From an uncultured Bacteroidales bacterium (lineage in GTDB: Bacteria > Bacteroidota > Bacteroidia > Bacteroidales > UBA932): 64,000 bases of DNA. The translations under genes were made by a program, and so were the position numbers. The notes under the pieces are model-generated. The model worked only from the letters and a program-made list of their open reading frames with translations, was not told where the DNA came from and did no database searches. The stretch spans positions 1-64,000 of the forward strand of contig CAMKSQ010000002.1 in the NCBI GenBank assembly GCA_946415475.1, given 5' to 3'. Below are positions 52,858 to 60,772 of this stretch, one piece after another. Within the stretch, counting starts at the first letter, position 1, and every line of letters begins with the position of its first letter.

Positions 52858-54783
52858 TTAGTTTTCCAATTGTTCCATCAGGGCGGTCCACTCGTCGGTA
52901 TCCGCATCCAGGGCGCGCTTGAGCTCCAGGTACTCCCGCGTGAGCTCCATGACGTCATCCTGGGGACCCGGGGCGCTGAGCAGTTTCTCAATCTCCCCCA
53001 TCCGGCCTTCCCTGCGGGCAATCTCCTTTTCCAGGAAACTCACCCGGTTTTGCAGCTTGCGTTGCTCCTTGGACACGAACTTCTGCTGTTGGAACTGATT
53101 AACCGGTTCTTTTACAGGCTTTTCCGCCGCTTTCTCCACTACCGGCTGCCGGCGTTCCAACTCCTGCAGGCTTTCCAGTTTGCGCTTTTGCAGGAATTCC
53201 TGCACGCTGCCCAGGTGTTCGGTCACTTTCCCGTCCCGGAATTCGTACAGTTTGTCCACCAGCCCGTCCAGGAAGTCACGGTCATGGGATACCACAATTA
53301 ACGTGCCGTCAAAGGCCTTCAACGCCTGTTTCAGGATGTCTTTTGAACGGATGTCCATGTGGTTGGTGGGTTCATCCAGCGCCAGCAGGTTATACGGGCT
53401 TAGCATGAGCTTGGCCATCCCCAGACGGGCACGTTCACCGCCGCTCAGCACGGAGACTTTCTTGTCGATATCCTCCCCCTTGAAAAGGAAGGCGCCCAGC
53501 AGGTCTCTCAGCTTGGTGCGGATCTCCCCCACGGCGATACGGTCCAGCGTGCCGAAAACGGTCTCCGTAGGGTCCAGGATGTCCTCCTGGTTCTGGGCGT
53601 AATAGCCGATTTTGACATTGTGCCCCACCTTGGCCTCGCCCGACTTGGGCTCCAACTCGCCCATTATAACGCGCATGAGCGTGGTTTTACCCTCGCCGTT
53701 ACGGCCGATGAGCGCCACCTTCTCCCCTCGCTTGATCTCTATCTGCGCATGGGAGAACACCACCTTCTGCGGATATCCCACGGTAAGGTCCGTCCCCTTG
53801 AAAACCACGTCTCCGGAACGCTGTGCCGGCGGGAACTTCAGGGAAAGGGTGGAATTGTCGCTCTCGTCTATTTCTATCCGGTCCAGTTTTTCCAGCGCCT
53901 TGATGCGCGACTGCACCTGGTTGCTCTTGGTAGGCTTATACCGGAAACGGTTGATGAAATCTTCCGTCTTCTCGATCATCCGCTGCTGGTTCTCGTAAGC
54001 GGCAGTTTGCTGGGCGATGCGTTCGGCCCTGAGCGTAACATACTGGCTGTATGGCACTTTATAATCGTTCACATGTCCCAGGAGGATTTCCACCGTGCGC
54101 GTAGTCACGTTGTCCAGGAACTTGCGGTCGTGCGAAACCAGCAGCACCGCGCCCCGGAAGGCCTTCAAATAGTCCTCAAACCATTCGATAGACTCGATGT
54201 CCAGGTGGTTGGTGGGTTCGTCCAGCAGCAATACGTCCGGCTGCGAGAGCAGGATTTTGGCCAGTTCGATGCGCATGTTCCAGCCCTGGCTGAACGTTTC
54301 CGTGAGCCGGTCCAGTTCATCGGCCTTGAAACCCAGGCCAAAGAGCACCTTTTCCGCCTTCGCACGGGGCGACAGGCCGGATTCCAGCGACAGACGGTCG
54401 TTCAGGTGGTTCATCCTGTCGATGAGCGCCGCATAGGAGGGCGACTCGTAGTCCGTACGCTCGGCAAGCTCCTCGGTAATATTAGCCAGCTCCCCTTCCA
54501 TCTGATGGATATAGTCGAATACCGACAGGGCCTCGTCCATGACCGTATGGCCGCGATGATGCTCCATAATCTGCGGCAGATACCCTATTTTCAGCGACGA
54601 CGGCTTGTCGATACTGCCGCCGGTGGGCACCTGCTCGCCCGTAATCAGCTTCATGAGCGTAGATTTGCCGGCACCATTCTTTCCCACCAAGCCGATTTTG
54701 TCGGTTTCGCTGATGTGGAAATTGATGCAGTCCAGCAAATTCCAGCTGCCAAAGGATACGGTTACGTTATTGATGGATATCAT
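52858..54783 (-). CDS. ABC-F family ribosome-associated ATPase
   Basis: 641 residues with two ATP-binding cassettes and no membrane part. Cassette 1: GLVGKNGAGKSTLMKL, signature FSQGWNMRIELAK (Gln for the usual Gly), LLLDEPTNHLD. Linker: charged helices (about 240-310) containing RYKPTKSNQVQSRIKALEK. Cassette 2: ALIGRNGEGKTTLMRV, VLSGGERARLGMAK, LLALDEPTNHMD. A C-terminal coiled coil (about 550-641) follows, as in Uup/YheS-like members. The family binds the ribosomal E site and aids translation. Start overlaps tatC by ATGA. Confidence 0.93.
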   Translation of the reverse strand: MISINNVTVSFGSWNLLDCINFHISETDKIGLVGKNGAGKSTLMKLITGEQVPTGGSIDKPSSLKIGYLPQIMEHHRGHTVMDEALSVFDYIHQMEGELANITEELAERTDYESPSYAALIDRMNHLNDRLSLESGLSPRAKAEKVLFGLGFKADELDRLTETFSQGWNMRIELAKILLSQPDVLLLDEPTNHLDIESIEWFEDYLKAFRGAVLLVSHDRKFLDNVTTRTVEILLGHVNDYKVPYSQYVTLRAERIAQQTAAYENQQRMIEKTEDFINRFRYKPTKSNQVQSRIKALEKLDRIEIDESDNSTLSLKFPPAQRSGDVVFKGTDLTVGYPQKVVFSHAQIEIKRGEKVALIGRNGEGKTTLMRVIMGELEPKSGEAKVGHNVKIGYYAQNQEDILDPTETVFGTLDRIAVGEIRTKLRDLLGAFLFKGEDIDKKVSVLSGGERARLGMAKLMLSPYNLLALDEPTNHMDIRSKDILKQALKAFDGTLIVVSHDRDFLDGLVDKLYEFRDGKVTEHLGSVQEFLQKRKLESLQELERRQPVVEKAAEKPVKEPVNQFQQQKFVSKEQRKLQNRVSFLEKEIARREGRMGEIEKLLSAPGPQDDVMELTREYLELKRALDADTDEWTALMEQLEN

Positions 54784-55523
54784 GCGTCTTTCTTACATAA
54801 GAGGATGGACAGTTCGTACAGGCCATATAGCGGAATGGACAGCACGAACATGGAGAAGGGGTCGCTGGGCGTGATTAAGGCGCTGAGAATGAGCACGGTC
54901 ACAAAAGCGTACTTCCGCAGTTTCCGCAGCTGGGCCCTGTTCACGATGCCCAAACTGGACAAGACCAGGATGACGGTGGGAAACTCGAACAGCAGCCCGA
55001 TCAGAAACACCATGGAGGTGAAAAGCGACATATAGGAACCCAGCGTAATGGTATTGGCGATGGCGTCGCTCACCGTATAGTTCATGAAAAACATCAGGCA
55101 CACCGGCAACACCACGAAATACCCCACTGCCACGCCCAGATAAAACAGTCCTGACGATAACAGGAAACCTTTCCGGACCGATTTCAGCTCATGCTCATAC
55201 AGCGCCGGCGCAACAAACTTCCAAATCTCATAAATGACATACGGAAACGCAATCACCAGCCCGCAGAGCATGCTCACCTTCAGGTGCACAAAGAATTGGG
55301 CCGATACTTCCGTGTTGATGAGCGTCATGCTGAAATCCAGCCCCAGGAGTTTATACAGGATAAAATCCGGCTGCGTGGGCCACAGCACCGCCCAAAAGAG
55401 CTGACGCGGGAAAGCCAGGAATACCAGCGAACAAAGACACACTGCCAGCACCGAGCGGAACAAAGTTCCCCTCAGGGCCTCCAGGTGGTCCCAGAAGGAC
55501 ATTTCACTGTCCTGGACTGCCAC
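54780..55523 (-). CDS. tatC: Sec-independent protein translocase TatC
   Basis: Six-helix membrane core of the twin-arginine translocon that exports folded proteins. It has 247 residues if the GTG at 55523 (2 bases after the tatA stop) is used; the ATG at 55502 (MSFWDHLEALR) is an alternative. Family residues: SFWDHLEALRGTLFRS at the N-terminus and SVRKGFLLSSGLFYLGVAVGYFVVLP, LLFEFPTVILVLSSLGI later. Tat and ABC-F are coupled by overlap. Confidence 0.95.
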   Translation of the reverse strand: MAVQDSEMSFWDHLEALRGTLFRSVLAVCLCSLVFLAFPRQLFWAVLWPTQPDFILYKLLGLDFSMTLINTEVSAQFFVHLKVSMLCGLVIAFPYVIYEIWKFVAPALYEHELKSVRKGFLLSSGLFYLGVAVGYFVVLPVCLMFFMNYTVSDAIANTITLGSYMSLFTSMVFLIGLLFEFPTVILVLSSLGIVNRAQLRKLRKYAFVTVLILSALITPSDPFSMFVLSIPLYGLYELSILLCKKDA

Positions 55524-55525
55524 TT

Positions 55526-55729
55526 TTACTTCTCTTCCTTTTTAGGATTGTCTTCCTTGACAGCCTCGTTCACCTCTTTCTCCACCTCGTTCATTCCCTC
55601 CTTGAAGCTTTTTACGCCTTTACCAAGGCCCTTCATGAGCTCGGGAATCTTTTTCCCGCCAAAAAGGAGCACGATGATAAGAACGATGGCAACAATCTCC
55701 CAGGTTCCAATCATGATGAGTGGATACAT
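55526..55729 (-). CDS. tatA: Sec-independent protein translocase TatA/TatE
   Basis: Single-span Tat subunit that forms the passage for folded proteins. I start at ATG 55729 ([38 protein letters not shown]; 67 residues); ATG 55714 and 55735 are also possible. The membrane helix, then the FGGKKIPEL hinge and amphipathic helix with [12 protein letters not shown], are canonical; the acidic/basic tail ends NPKKEEK. Only one TatA-like gene is next to tatC, as in other Bacteroidota. Confidence 0.93.
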   Translation of the reverse strand: MYPLIMIGTWEIVAIVLIIVLLFGGKKIPELMKGLGKGVKSFKEGMNEVEKEVNEAVKEDNPKKEEK

Positions 55730-55736
55730 ATGCATA

Positions 55737-56153
55737 CTATTTGTCGTTAATGTATTTCTCGAAAAGTTCCGTAATAACTTCCGGGCAACGGATAGGGGTA
55801 AAGGTGGCACTGTTCAGGAAGCCCAGGGTCACCGAGCCCTCCGCGCAGAGCACACCGTCCTGGTTGTAAACGGCCTGCTTGATGAACATCTTGGCCATGG
55901 GAATCCGGGTTACTTCCGCAGTGGCTGTGAGCACATCCCCCATCCGGGCGGGATGCCGGAAATTGCACTCCAGGGAAACGATGGGAACCAGGACTTTTAA
56001 TTCCTTTTCACAGCGTTCGATGGGAAAGCCCACCTGCACCATCATCTCGTCGCGGGCCAACTCAAAATAGCGGACGTAATTGGAGTGATGCACCACCGCC
56101 ATTTGGTCGGTTTCGTAGTACCGGACAGGGAATGTTGTTTTGAATATTGCCAT
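55737..56153 (-). CDS. YbgC/4-hydroxybenzoyl-CoA-type acyl-CoA thioesterase
   Basis: 138-residue hot-dog-fold thioesterase. The N-terminal [27 protein letters not shown] carries the Asp of the YbgC active site. The rest ([36 protein letters not shown]) fits the fold. Probably hydrolyses cytoplasmic acyl-CoA; substrate unknown. It follows valS by 33 bases and precedes tatA. Confidence 0.9.
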   Translation of the reverse strand: MAIFKTTFPVRYYETDQMAVVHHSNYVRYFELARDEMMVQVGFPIERCEKELKVLVPIVSLECNFRHPARMGDVLTATAEVTRIPMAKMFIKQAVYNQDGVLCAEGSVTLGFLNSATFTPIRCPEVITELFEKYINDK

Positions 56154-56186
56154 AACAAAAATGTTACAGTAATTAACAATAATGTT

Positions 56187-58841
56187 TTACTTGCTTGCTT
56201 CCAATGATTTAATCTTTGCCTGCAGGCTTTCAATCTTGGAAAGGGAATCGGCCTCTTTCTTGCGCTCGTTCTCGATGACGGCGGCCGGAGCATTGGCGAC
56301 GAAGCGCTCATTGGAGAGTTTTTTGCGCACATTCTCCAGGAACTGCTGCTGATACAAAAGCTCCTTTTGTGCTTTTTCCAGCTCTTCCGCCACGTTCACT
56401 TTTCCTTCCAGAACCACGAACATTTCCAGGGTGCGGACCATGAATCCGACACCTTGTGCCCCACCCCAGTCCGGCACGATTTCCACCGCACAGTTGGAGA
56501 GTTTCTCCACCACGGAGATCATCTCGGCCGGGAAGGCACCTTTGACCTTGAGGTTCAGCTGCTCCTTGGGAGGCAGGTTGCGCTGGCTGCGGACACCACG
56601 GGCGCCATTGACCGTTTCCATAGCCAGGGCGAAGTTGTCCAGGACCTCCTGTTTGAAGGCCTGTGCCTTGGGCGTAGCGGCATACATGATGGTCTCCCCT
56701 TCCTTTCTGGGAGCGATATCCTGCCAGAGTTCTTCCGTGATGAACGGCATAACCGGGTGGATAAGTTTCAGGAGGGCCTCAAAGAAGCCCAGGGTAGCGT
56801 TATAGGTAGCAGGGTCTACAGGGCTGCCAAATGCCGGTTTAATGGCCTCCAGGTACCAGGAGCAATAGTCGTCCCAGAAGAGGCGGTAAATGGTCATGAG
56901 GGCGTCCGAAATGCGGAACTTGCTGTAATGGTCCTCCACCAGGGCGACGGTCTCGGAGAGTTTGGCGGTGAACCACTCGATGGCCTTGGCGGCCACGGGG
57001 CTCTGCTGCACGTCCTCGCTCACCTGGAAGCCCTTCACAAGGCGGTAGCTGTTCCATATCTTGTTGCAGAAGGCTGCGCCCTGCTGCACCTGGGCTTCAT
57101 CGTAGAAGATATCGTTGCCGGCGCTGGAGCACAGCAGCATGCCAATACGGACGGCGTCTGCGCCATATTTCTCAATAAGGACGAGCGGATCCGGGCTGTT
57201 ACCCAGCGTTTTACTCATCTTGCGGCCCAGTTTATCACGCACGATACCGGTGAAATACACGTTGGAGAACGGCTCCTTGCCCATGAATTCCTCGCCGGCC
57301 ATAATCATGCGGGCCACCCAGAAGAAGATGATGTCCGGTCCCGTCACCAGGTCGTTGGTGGGATAATAGTAGGCCAGGTCCTTGTTGGGCTGATGGTCCG
57401 GATGACCGGGTTTTTCCGGGTCGAACACGGAAATGGGCCAGAGCCAGCTGCTGAACCAGGTGTCCAGCACGTCTTCGTCCTGCTTGAGGTCTGCGGCCGT
57501 AAGGGCCGGATTAATGGCTTGGGCGGCCTTTAAAGCAGCTTCCGGCGTGGCTTCTACCACGTAACTGCCGTCCGGCAGATAGTACGCCGGGATGCGCTGG
57601 CCCCACCACAGCTGGCGGGAAATGCACCAGTCTCTGGCGTTTTCCATCCAGTGCCGGTAGGTATTCACGTATTTCTCCGGGATAAACTGCGTACGGCCGC
57701 TTTCCACGGTTTCCAGGGCCATCTTGGCCAGCGTATCCATCTTCAGGAACCACTGGGCGCTCAGTTTGGGCTCGATAACGGCGTCCGTGCGCTCGGAATA
57801 GCCCACCGGCGAGGTGTAGTCTTCCACCTTCACCAGGTTGCCGGCTTCTTCCAGCATCTTCACAATCTTCTTGCGCGCCACGAAACGGTCCTCGCCTACC
57901 AGGATCTGGGCTTTTTCGTTCAGTTTACCGTGATCGTCAATGATTTCCAACACGGGCAGGTTATGACGAAGGCCGATTTCATAGTCGTGAACGTCGTGCG
58001 CAGGAGTCACCTTGAGGCAGCCGGTACCAAAGTCCATCTCCACGTAATCGTCCTCAATCACGGGGATTTCGCGGTTGATGAGCGGGATGAGCACTTTCTT
58101 GCCTTTGAGCCAGAAATGGCGCTCGTCCTTGGGGTTCACGCAGATGGCGGCATCCGCCATGATGGTTTCCGGACGGGTGGTGGCGATGATCAGGTACTTG
58201 TCCGTGGGATTGCCGTTGCCGTCGGAAATAAAGTATTTGAGGTGATAGAAATGGCTCTTGGTGTCCTTGTGGATGACTTCGTCGTCACTGACGGCGGTGA
58301 GGGCCTCCGGGTCCCAGTTCACCATGCGTACGCCCTTGTAAATCCAGCCTTTCTTGTAGAAATACACAAAGGTGTTGATGACGGCCTCGCTCAGGGCGGG
58401 CTCCATGGTGAAGCGGGTGCGGTCCCAGTCGCAGGAGCAGCCTAACTTCTTGAGCTGCTGAAGGATAATGCCGCCATGCTCTTCCTTCCACTCCCACGCG
58501 TGCTTGAGGAATTCCTCACGGCCGATATCCTCCTTGGCGATGCCCATGCCTTTAAGCTTGGCTACTACCTTGCTTTCCGTGGCGATGGAAGCATGGTCCG
58601 TTCCGGGCACCCAGCAGGCGTTTTTGCCGTCCATGCGGGCTTTGCGGATAAGGACGTCGTTCAGGGTATTGTTAAGGACGTGTCCCATGTGCAGGATACC
58701 CGTCACGTTGGGCGGCGGGATCACAATGGTATACGGCTCTTTTTCATTGGGTTCGCTGTGGAAGAACTTATGGTCCAGCCAATACTGGTACCATTTGTCT
58801 TCCACTTGTGCAGCACTGTACTTTGCAGCTAATTCTTTCAT
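56187..58841 (-). CDS. valS: Valyl-tRNA synthetase
   Basis: Class I aminoacyl-tRNA synthetase, 884 residues, full length. HIGH motif variant in PPPNVTGILHMGHVLNN, editing (CP1) domain with TTRPETIMADAAICVNP, the KMSKS-type loop RKMSKTLGNSPDPL, anticodon domain, and a C-terminal coiled coil (about 815-884, ELEKAQKELLYQQQFLENVRKKL...) as in ValS. It heads the valS-thioesterase-tat run. Confidence 0.97.
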   Translation of the reverse strand: MKELAAKYSAAQVEDKWYQYWLDHKFFHSEPNEKEPYTIVIPPPNVTGILHMGHVLNNTLNDVLIRKARMDGKNACWVPGTDHASIATESKVVAKLKGMGIAKEDIGREEFLKHAWEWKEEHGGIILQQLKKLGCSCDWDRTRFTMEPALSEAVINTFVYFYKKGWIYKGVRMVNWDPEALTAVSDDEVIHKDTKSHFYHLKYFISDGNGNPTDKYLIIATTRPETIMADAAICVNPKDERHFWLKGKKVLIPLINREIPVIEDDYVEMDFGTGCLKVTPAHDVHDYEIGLRHNLPVLEIIDDHGKLNEKAQILVGEDRFVARKKIVKMLEEAGNLVKVEDYTSPVGYSERTDAVIEPKLSAQWFLKMDTLAKMALETVESGRTQFIPEKYVNTYRHWMENARDWCISRQLWWGQRIPAYYLPDGSYVVEATPEAALKAAQAINPALTAADLKQDEDVLDTWFSSWLWPISVFDPEKPGHPDHQPNKDLAYYYPTNDLVTGPDIIFFWVARMIMAGEEFMGKEPFSNVYFTGIVRDKLGRKMSKTLGNSPDPLVLIEKYGADAVRIGMLLCSSAGNDIFYDEAQVQQGAAFCNKIWNSYRLVKGFQVSEDVQQSPVAAKAIEWFTAKLSETVALVEDHYSKFRISDALMTIYRLFWDDYCSWYLEAIKPAFGSPVDPATYNATLGFFEALLKLIHPVMPFITEELWQDIAPRKEGETIMYAATPKAQAFKQEVLDNFALAMETVNGARGVRSQRNLPPKEQLNLKVKGAFPAEMISVVEKLSNCAVEIVPDWGGAQGVGFMVRTLEMFVVLEGKVNVAEELEKAQKELLYQQQFLENVRKKLSNERFVANAPAAVIENERKKEADSLSKIESLQAKIKSLEASK

Positions 58842-58860
58842 AACTTCTTCTTTAATCCTA

Positions 58861-58891
58861 CAAATGTACGCTTTTTTCCCGACATGGACAA
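58861..58891 (-). promoter_or_regulatory. valS operon promoter
   Basis: Minus strand: TTG (58889-58891), 20 bases, TACATTTG (58861-58868), 19 bases before the ATG. Confidence 0.75.
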
Positions 58892-58900
58892 TATCTGCCC

Positions 58901-58998
58901 CTTCCCTGTCATACCGAGGCCAAAGGCCGCTTCCCTGTCATACCGAGGCCAAAGGCCGCTTCCCTGTCATACCGAGGCCAAAGGCCGAGTGTATCTCC
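58901..58998. repeat. Three tandem 29-bp copies of a dispersed repeat next to def
   Basis: 58901-58929, 58930-58958 and 58959-58987 are identical (each begins CTTCCCTGTCATACCGAGG and contains GGCC-AAA-GGCC). The last is followed by AGTGTATCTCC (58988-58998), the end also found in the ligA copy. The right edge runs into the def stop codon. Confidence 0.95.
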
Positions 58999-59600
58999 TA
59001 CCGGTCGTTGACAAACACCGAGTCCGCCCTGTCCGTATACAAAATACCATCCAGGTGGTCTATCTCGTGCTGGAAAATCACGGCCGTAAAGCCCTCCACG
59101 GCCTCTGTGCGCTCTTCGGCGGTGCCTGGAGCCACATAGCGGATCTGCACCCGGGTATGCCTGGGAACCAGCCCGCGCTTTCCAGGAACGGACAGGCAGC
59201 CTTCCGGGCCCACGGCTATCTCACCGCCCAGGCTGTCCAGGTGGGCGTTCAAATAGCATTCAAAGGGCTCTCCGGGCTTGTCGAAGCGCTGCACGCAGAC
59301 AATACGCTTGTTCAGGCCCACCTGCGGCGCGGCAATGCCCACGCCATCCTGCGAAGGGTCTTGTACGGTGTACAGCATCTTGTCCAGGAGCACCTGCAGC
59401 ACCGGGCTGGAGAGTTCAGCCGCAGTTAAATCCACGCTTGGAGTGCGCAGAATGGCACTGTCTGCCGCCACGTCAATGGTGGTCACATACATCAGGGAGT
59501 CCGATTCCAGAATAAGGGCCCTTTCCGCCGGGGTAAAAGCCCGCTGCGCACAGCCCACCGTCAGGGCCGCCAGCAGTATAAATAGAATGGTCTTACGCAT
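58998..59600 (-). CDS. def: Peptide deformylase with a lipoprotein signal peptide
   Basis: All three deformylase motifs are intact in a 200-residue protein: GVGIAAPQ (86-93), EGCLS (133-137) and HEIDH (178-182), giving the metal-binding Cys and two His plus catalytic Glu. Yet the N-terminus is a textbook lipoprotein signal, MRKTILFILLAALTVGC (Cys17), followed by about 30 residues before the normal deformylase start. If that is right the enzyme is outside the cytoplasm. A cytosolic copy is expected elsewhere. The stop codon lies on the edge of the tandem repeat at 58901-58998. Confidence 0.85.
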   Translation of the reverse strand: MRKTILFILLAALTVGCAQRAFTPAERALILESDSLMYVTTIDVAADSAILRTPSVDLTAAELSSPVLQVLLDKMLYTVQDPSQDGVGIAAPQVGLNKRIVCVQRFDKPGEPFECYLNAHLDSLGGEIAVGPEGCLSVPGKRGLVPRHTRVQIRYVAPGTAEERTEAVEGFTAVIFQHEIDHLDGILYTDRADSVFVNDR

Positions 59601-59616
59601 AATATCTTCTTTCCCA

Positions 59617-59624
59617 CAAATATA
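59617..59624 (-). promoter_or_regulatory. def promoter -7 element
   Basis: TATATTTG on the minus strand, 16 bases before the ATG at 59600. Nothing else is recognisable in the C-rich gap 59625-59813, apart from a weak TAAATTCG box before the next gene. Confidence 0.5.
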
Positions 59625-59813
59625 TTAAAAATCCTTGATAATCTCATCTCCCAGCCCCTCTCATCCTTGTTTTGGCCCCTTTTACCCCCTTTTCATTGGC
59701 CAGCGGGGCATTGCCGGGGCCTCATCCTCAGCGTGGATCCGAGCGGGCTGGTTGCGGAAGAATGTTGAAAACAGCTCTATTTTTTCTGGAAAATCTGTAA
59801 ATTCGCATCCGAT

Positions 59814-60344
59814 ATGAGCACTACCAACGAAAAATACCGCGAAGACCTTACCGCCTATCTCCTGGAAGTGGCTACCGGCAGCGGCTACCTCAAGGGTACC
59901 CTACTGAATACGCCCGACCTGGACGAAGCCTGGCAACGTTATGCGCCGTCCTTCTACGGTGACGCCGTGCGCGAATTCAACGGCTATCCGGAGTATTGCC
60001 TGGCATGTGCCGGGTACCTGGGAATGGCCGTAGCACACCTCTGGGACAAGGACTGGGCCAAGTACATGGACACGCCCTACGACTTCTTCCAGAGCGAGAG
60101 GGGATTTGACGATATGGACGACTACATCACCGGCAACATCCTCAGAGAGAGCAAGCACAGCGTTGCCGCCATGCATTCTTTATCGGCCGAAGCCTATCAT
60201 TTCCTCATGAAATCCGGCGCTGAAGCTGGCACGGCCGAGGCCTATCGCTTCTTCCTTATCAGTGTGGAAGTAATGTACAAGATGGGTGCGGCCATCTGGC
60301 TCAACCGCCTGGGCTACAAATTTGAAAAGGTTAACCTGGTATAA
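59814..60344 (+). CDS. Conserved hypothetical protein, predicted cytoplasmic and helical
   Basis: 176 residues, no signal peptide or membrane segment, rich in aromatic and acidic residues (FNGYPEYCLACAGYLGMAVAHLWDKDWAKYMDTPYDFF, GFDDMDDYITGNIL). The pattern is that of a small helical bundle. I have the impression of related unnamed proteins in Bacteroidales but cannot name a family. It stands alone with its own terminator at 60370. Confidence 0.7.
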   Translation: MSTTNEKYREDLTAYLLEVATGSGYLKGTLLNTPDLDEAWQRYAPSFYGDAVREFNGYPEYCLACAGYLGMAVAHLWDKDWAKYMDTPYDFFQSERGFDDMDDYITGNILRESKHSVAAMHSLSAEAYHFLMKSGAEAGTAEAYRFFLISVEVMYKMGAAIWLNRLGYKFEKVNLV

Positions 60345-60369
60345 AAGGAGCGGGGAAGATGTACCGCAT

Positions 60370-60405
60370 ACCCGGCATCTTCTCATTAGGTGCCGGGTAT
60401 TTTTT
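60370..60405 (+). terminator. Rho-independent terminator
   Basis: ACCCGGCA (60370-60377), a 13-base loop, TGCCGGGT (60391-60398), then ATTTTTT. It closes the hypothetical gene at 59814-60344. Confidence 0.88.
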
Positions 60406-60417
60406 CTTATGGAAAAG

Positions 60418-60449
60418 TTTGGATTTGGCGCGAATAAATCTTAACTTTG
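60418..60449 (+). promoter_or_regulatory. Promoter of the surface-lipoprotein operon
   Basis: TTTG (60418-60421), 20 bases, TAACTTTG (60442-60449), an exact Bacteroidota match. Confidence 0.8.
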
Positions 60450-60479
60450 GCGTTCGAACAAAGCGGCAGACTTTTTCTT

Positions 60480-60623
60480 ATGGTTAAGTTGTATTCTACA
60501 TCCTTTATAAGGACGATGAGCGTTTATACCGCCACGGCCTTTATGTGTCAACTTAAGGATGACTTTTTTGCCGCCGATTCTGCAACCGATCACAATCAAA
60601 TCCTTAAATCTATAATTCTATGA
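60480..60623 (+). CDS. Possible 47-residue leader ORF
   Basis: ATG at 60480, about 27 bases after the expected transcript start, through a TGA that overlaps the next ATG as ATGA (60620-60623). The peptide runs MVKLYSTSFIRTMSVYTATA... to LKSIIL and has no recognised relative. The same stretch also contains an inverted repeat (TTAAGTTG 60484-60491, CAACTTAA 60549-60556) and a small palindrome TCCTT-TAT-AAGGA (60501-60513), so it may be a structured leader rather than a gene. Confidence 0.35.
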   Translation: MVKLYSTSFIRTMSVYTATAFMCQLKDDFFAADSATDHNQILKSIIL

Positions 60624-60760
60624 ACAAAGAAAAACTGACTTACGTCTCGCCCGAGACGGAAACCCTCGTGGTACGATTCGAGGGGGCCTTGTTGGTAAAC
60701 AGCCCGGCCAGCAAGGATAACACTGAACCTTTCGGCAGCGGCTGGAATGATGACCTTTAA
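60620..60760 (+). CDS. Small 46-residue protein preceding a surface lipoprotein
   Basis: MNKEKLTYVSPETETLVVRF... ending FGSGWNDDL. Short proteins of this pattern (KxxYVxPExExxxVxxEGxLxxS...W) are common in Bacteroidota near surface-protein genes, and their role is unknown to me. No signal peptide is present. The ATG lies in an ATGA overlap with the upstream short frame, and the stop is 12 bases before the lipoprotein gene. Confidence 0.6.
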   Translation: MNKEKLTYVSPETETLVVRFEGALLVNSPASKDNTEPFGSGWNDDL

Positions 60761-60772
60761 TAGTATGCGGCC

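Noticed and set aside
58901..58987. CRISPR-like array of 29-bp repeats
   Set aside because: The three copies are directly adjacent with no spacers, and a diverged copy of the same element lies inside ligA. It is a tandem dispersed repeat, with no cas genes nearby.
60418..60620. Phase-variable invertible promoter in front of the surface lipoprotein
   Set aside because: No pair of inverted repeats flanks the promoter and no recombinase gene is present in the window.
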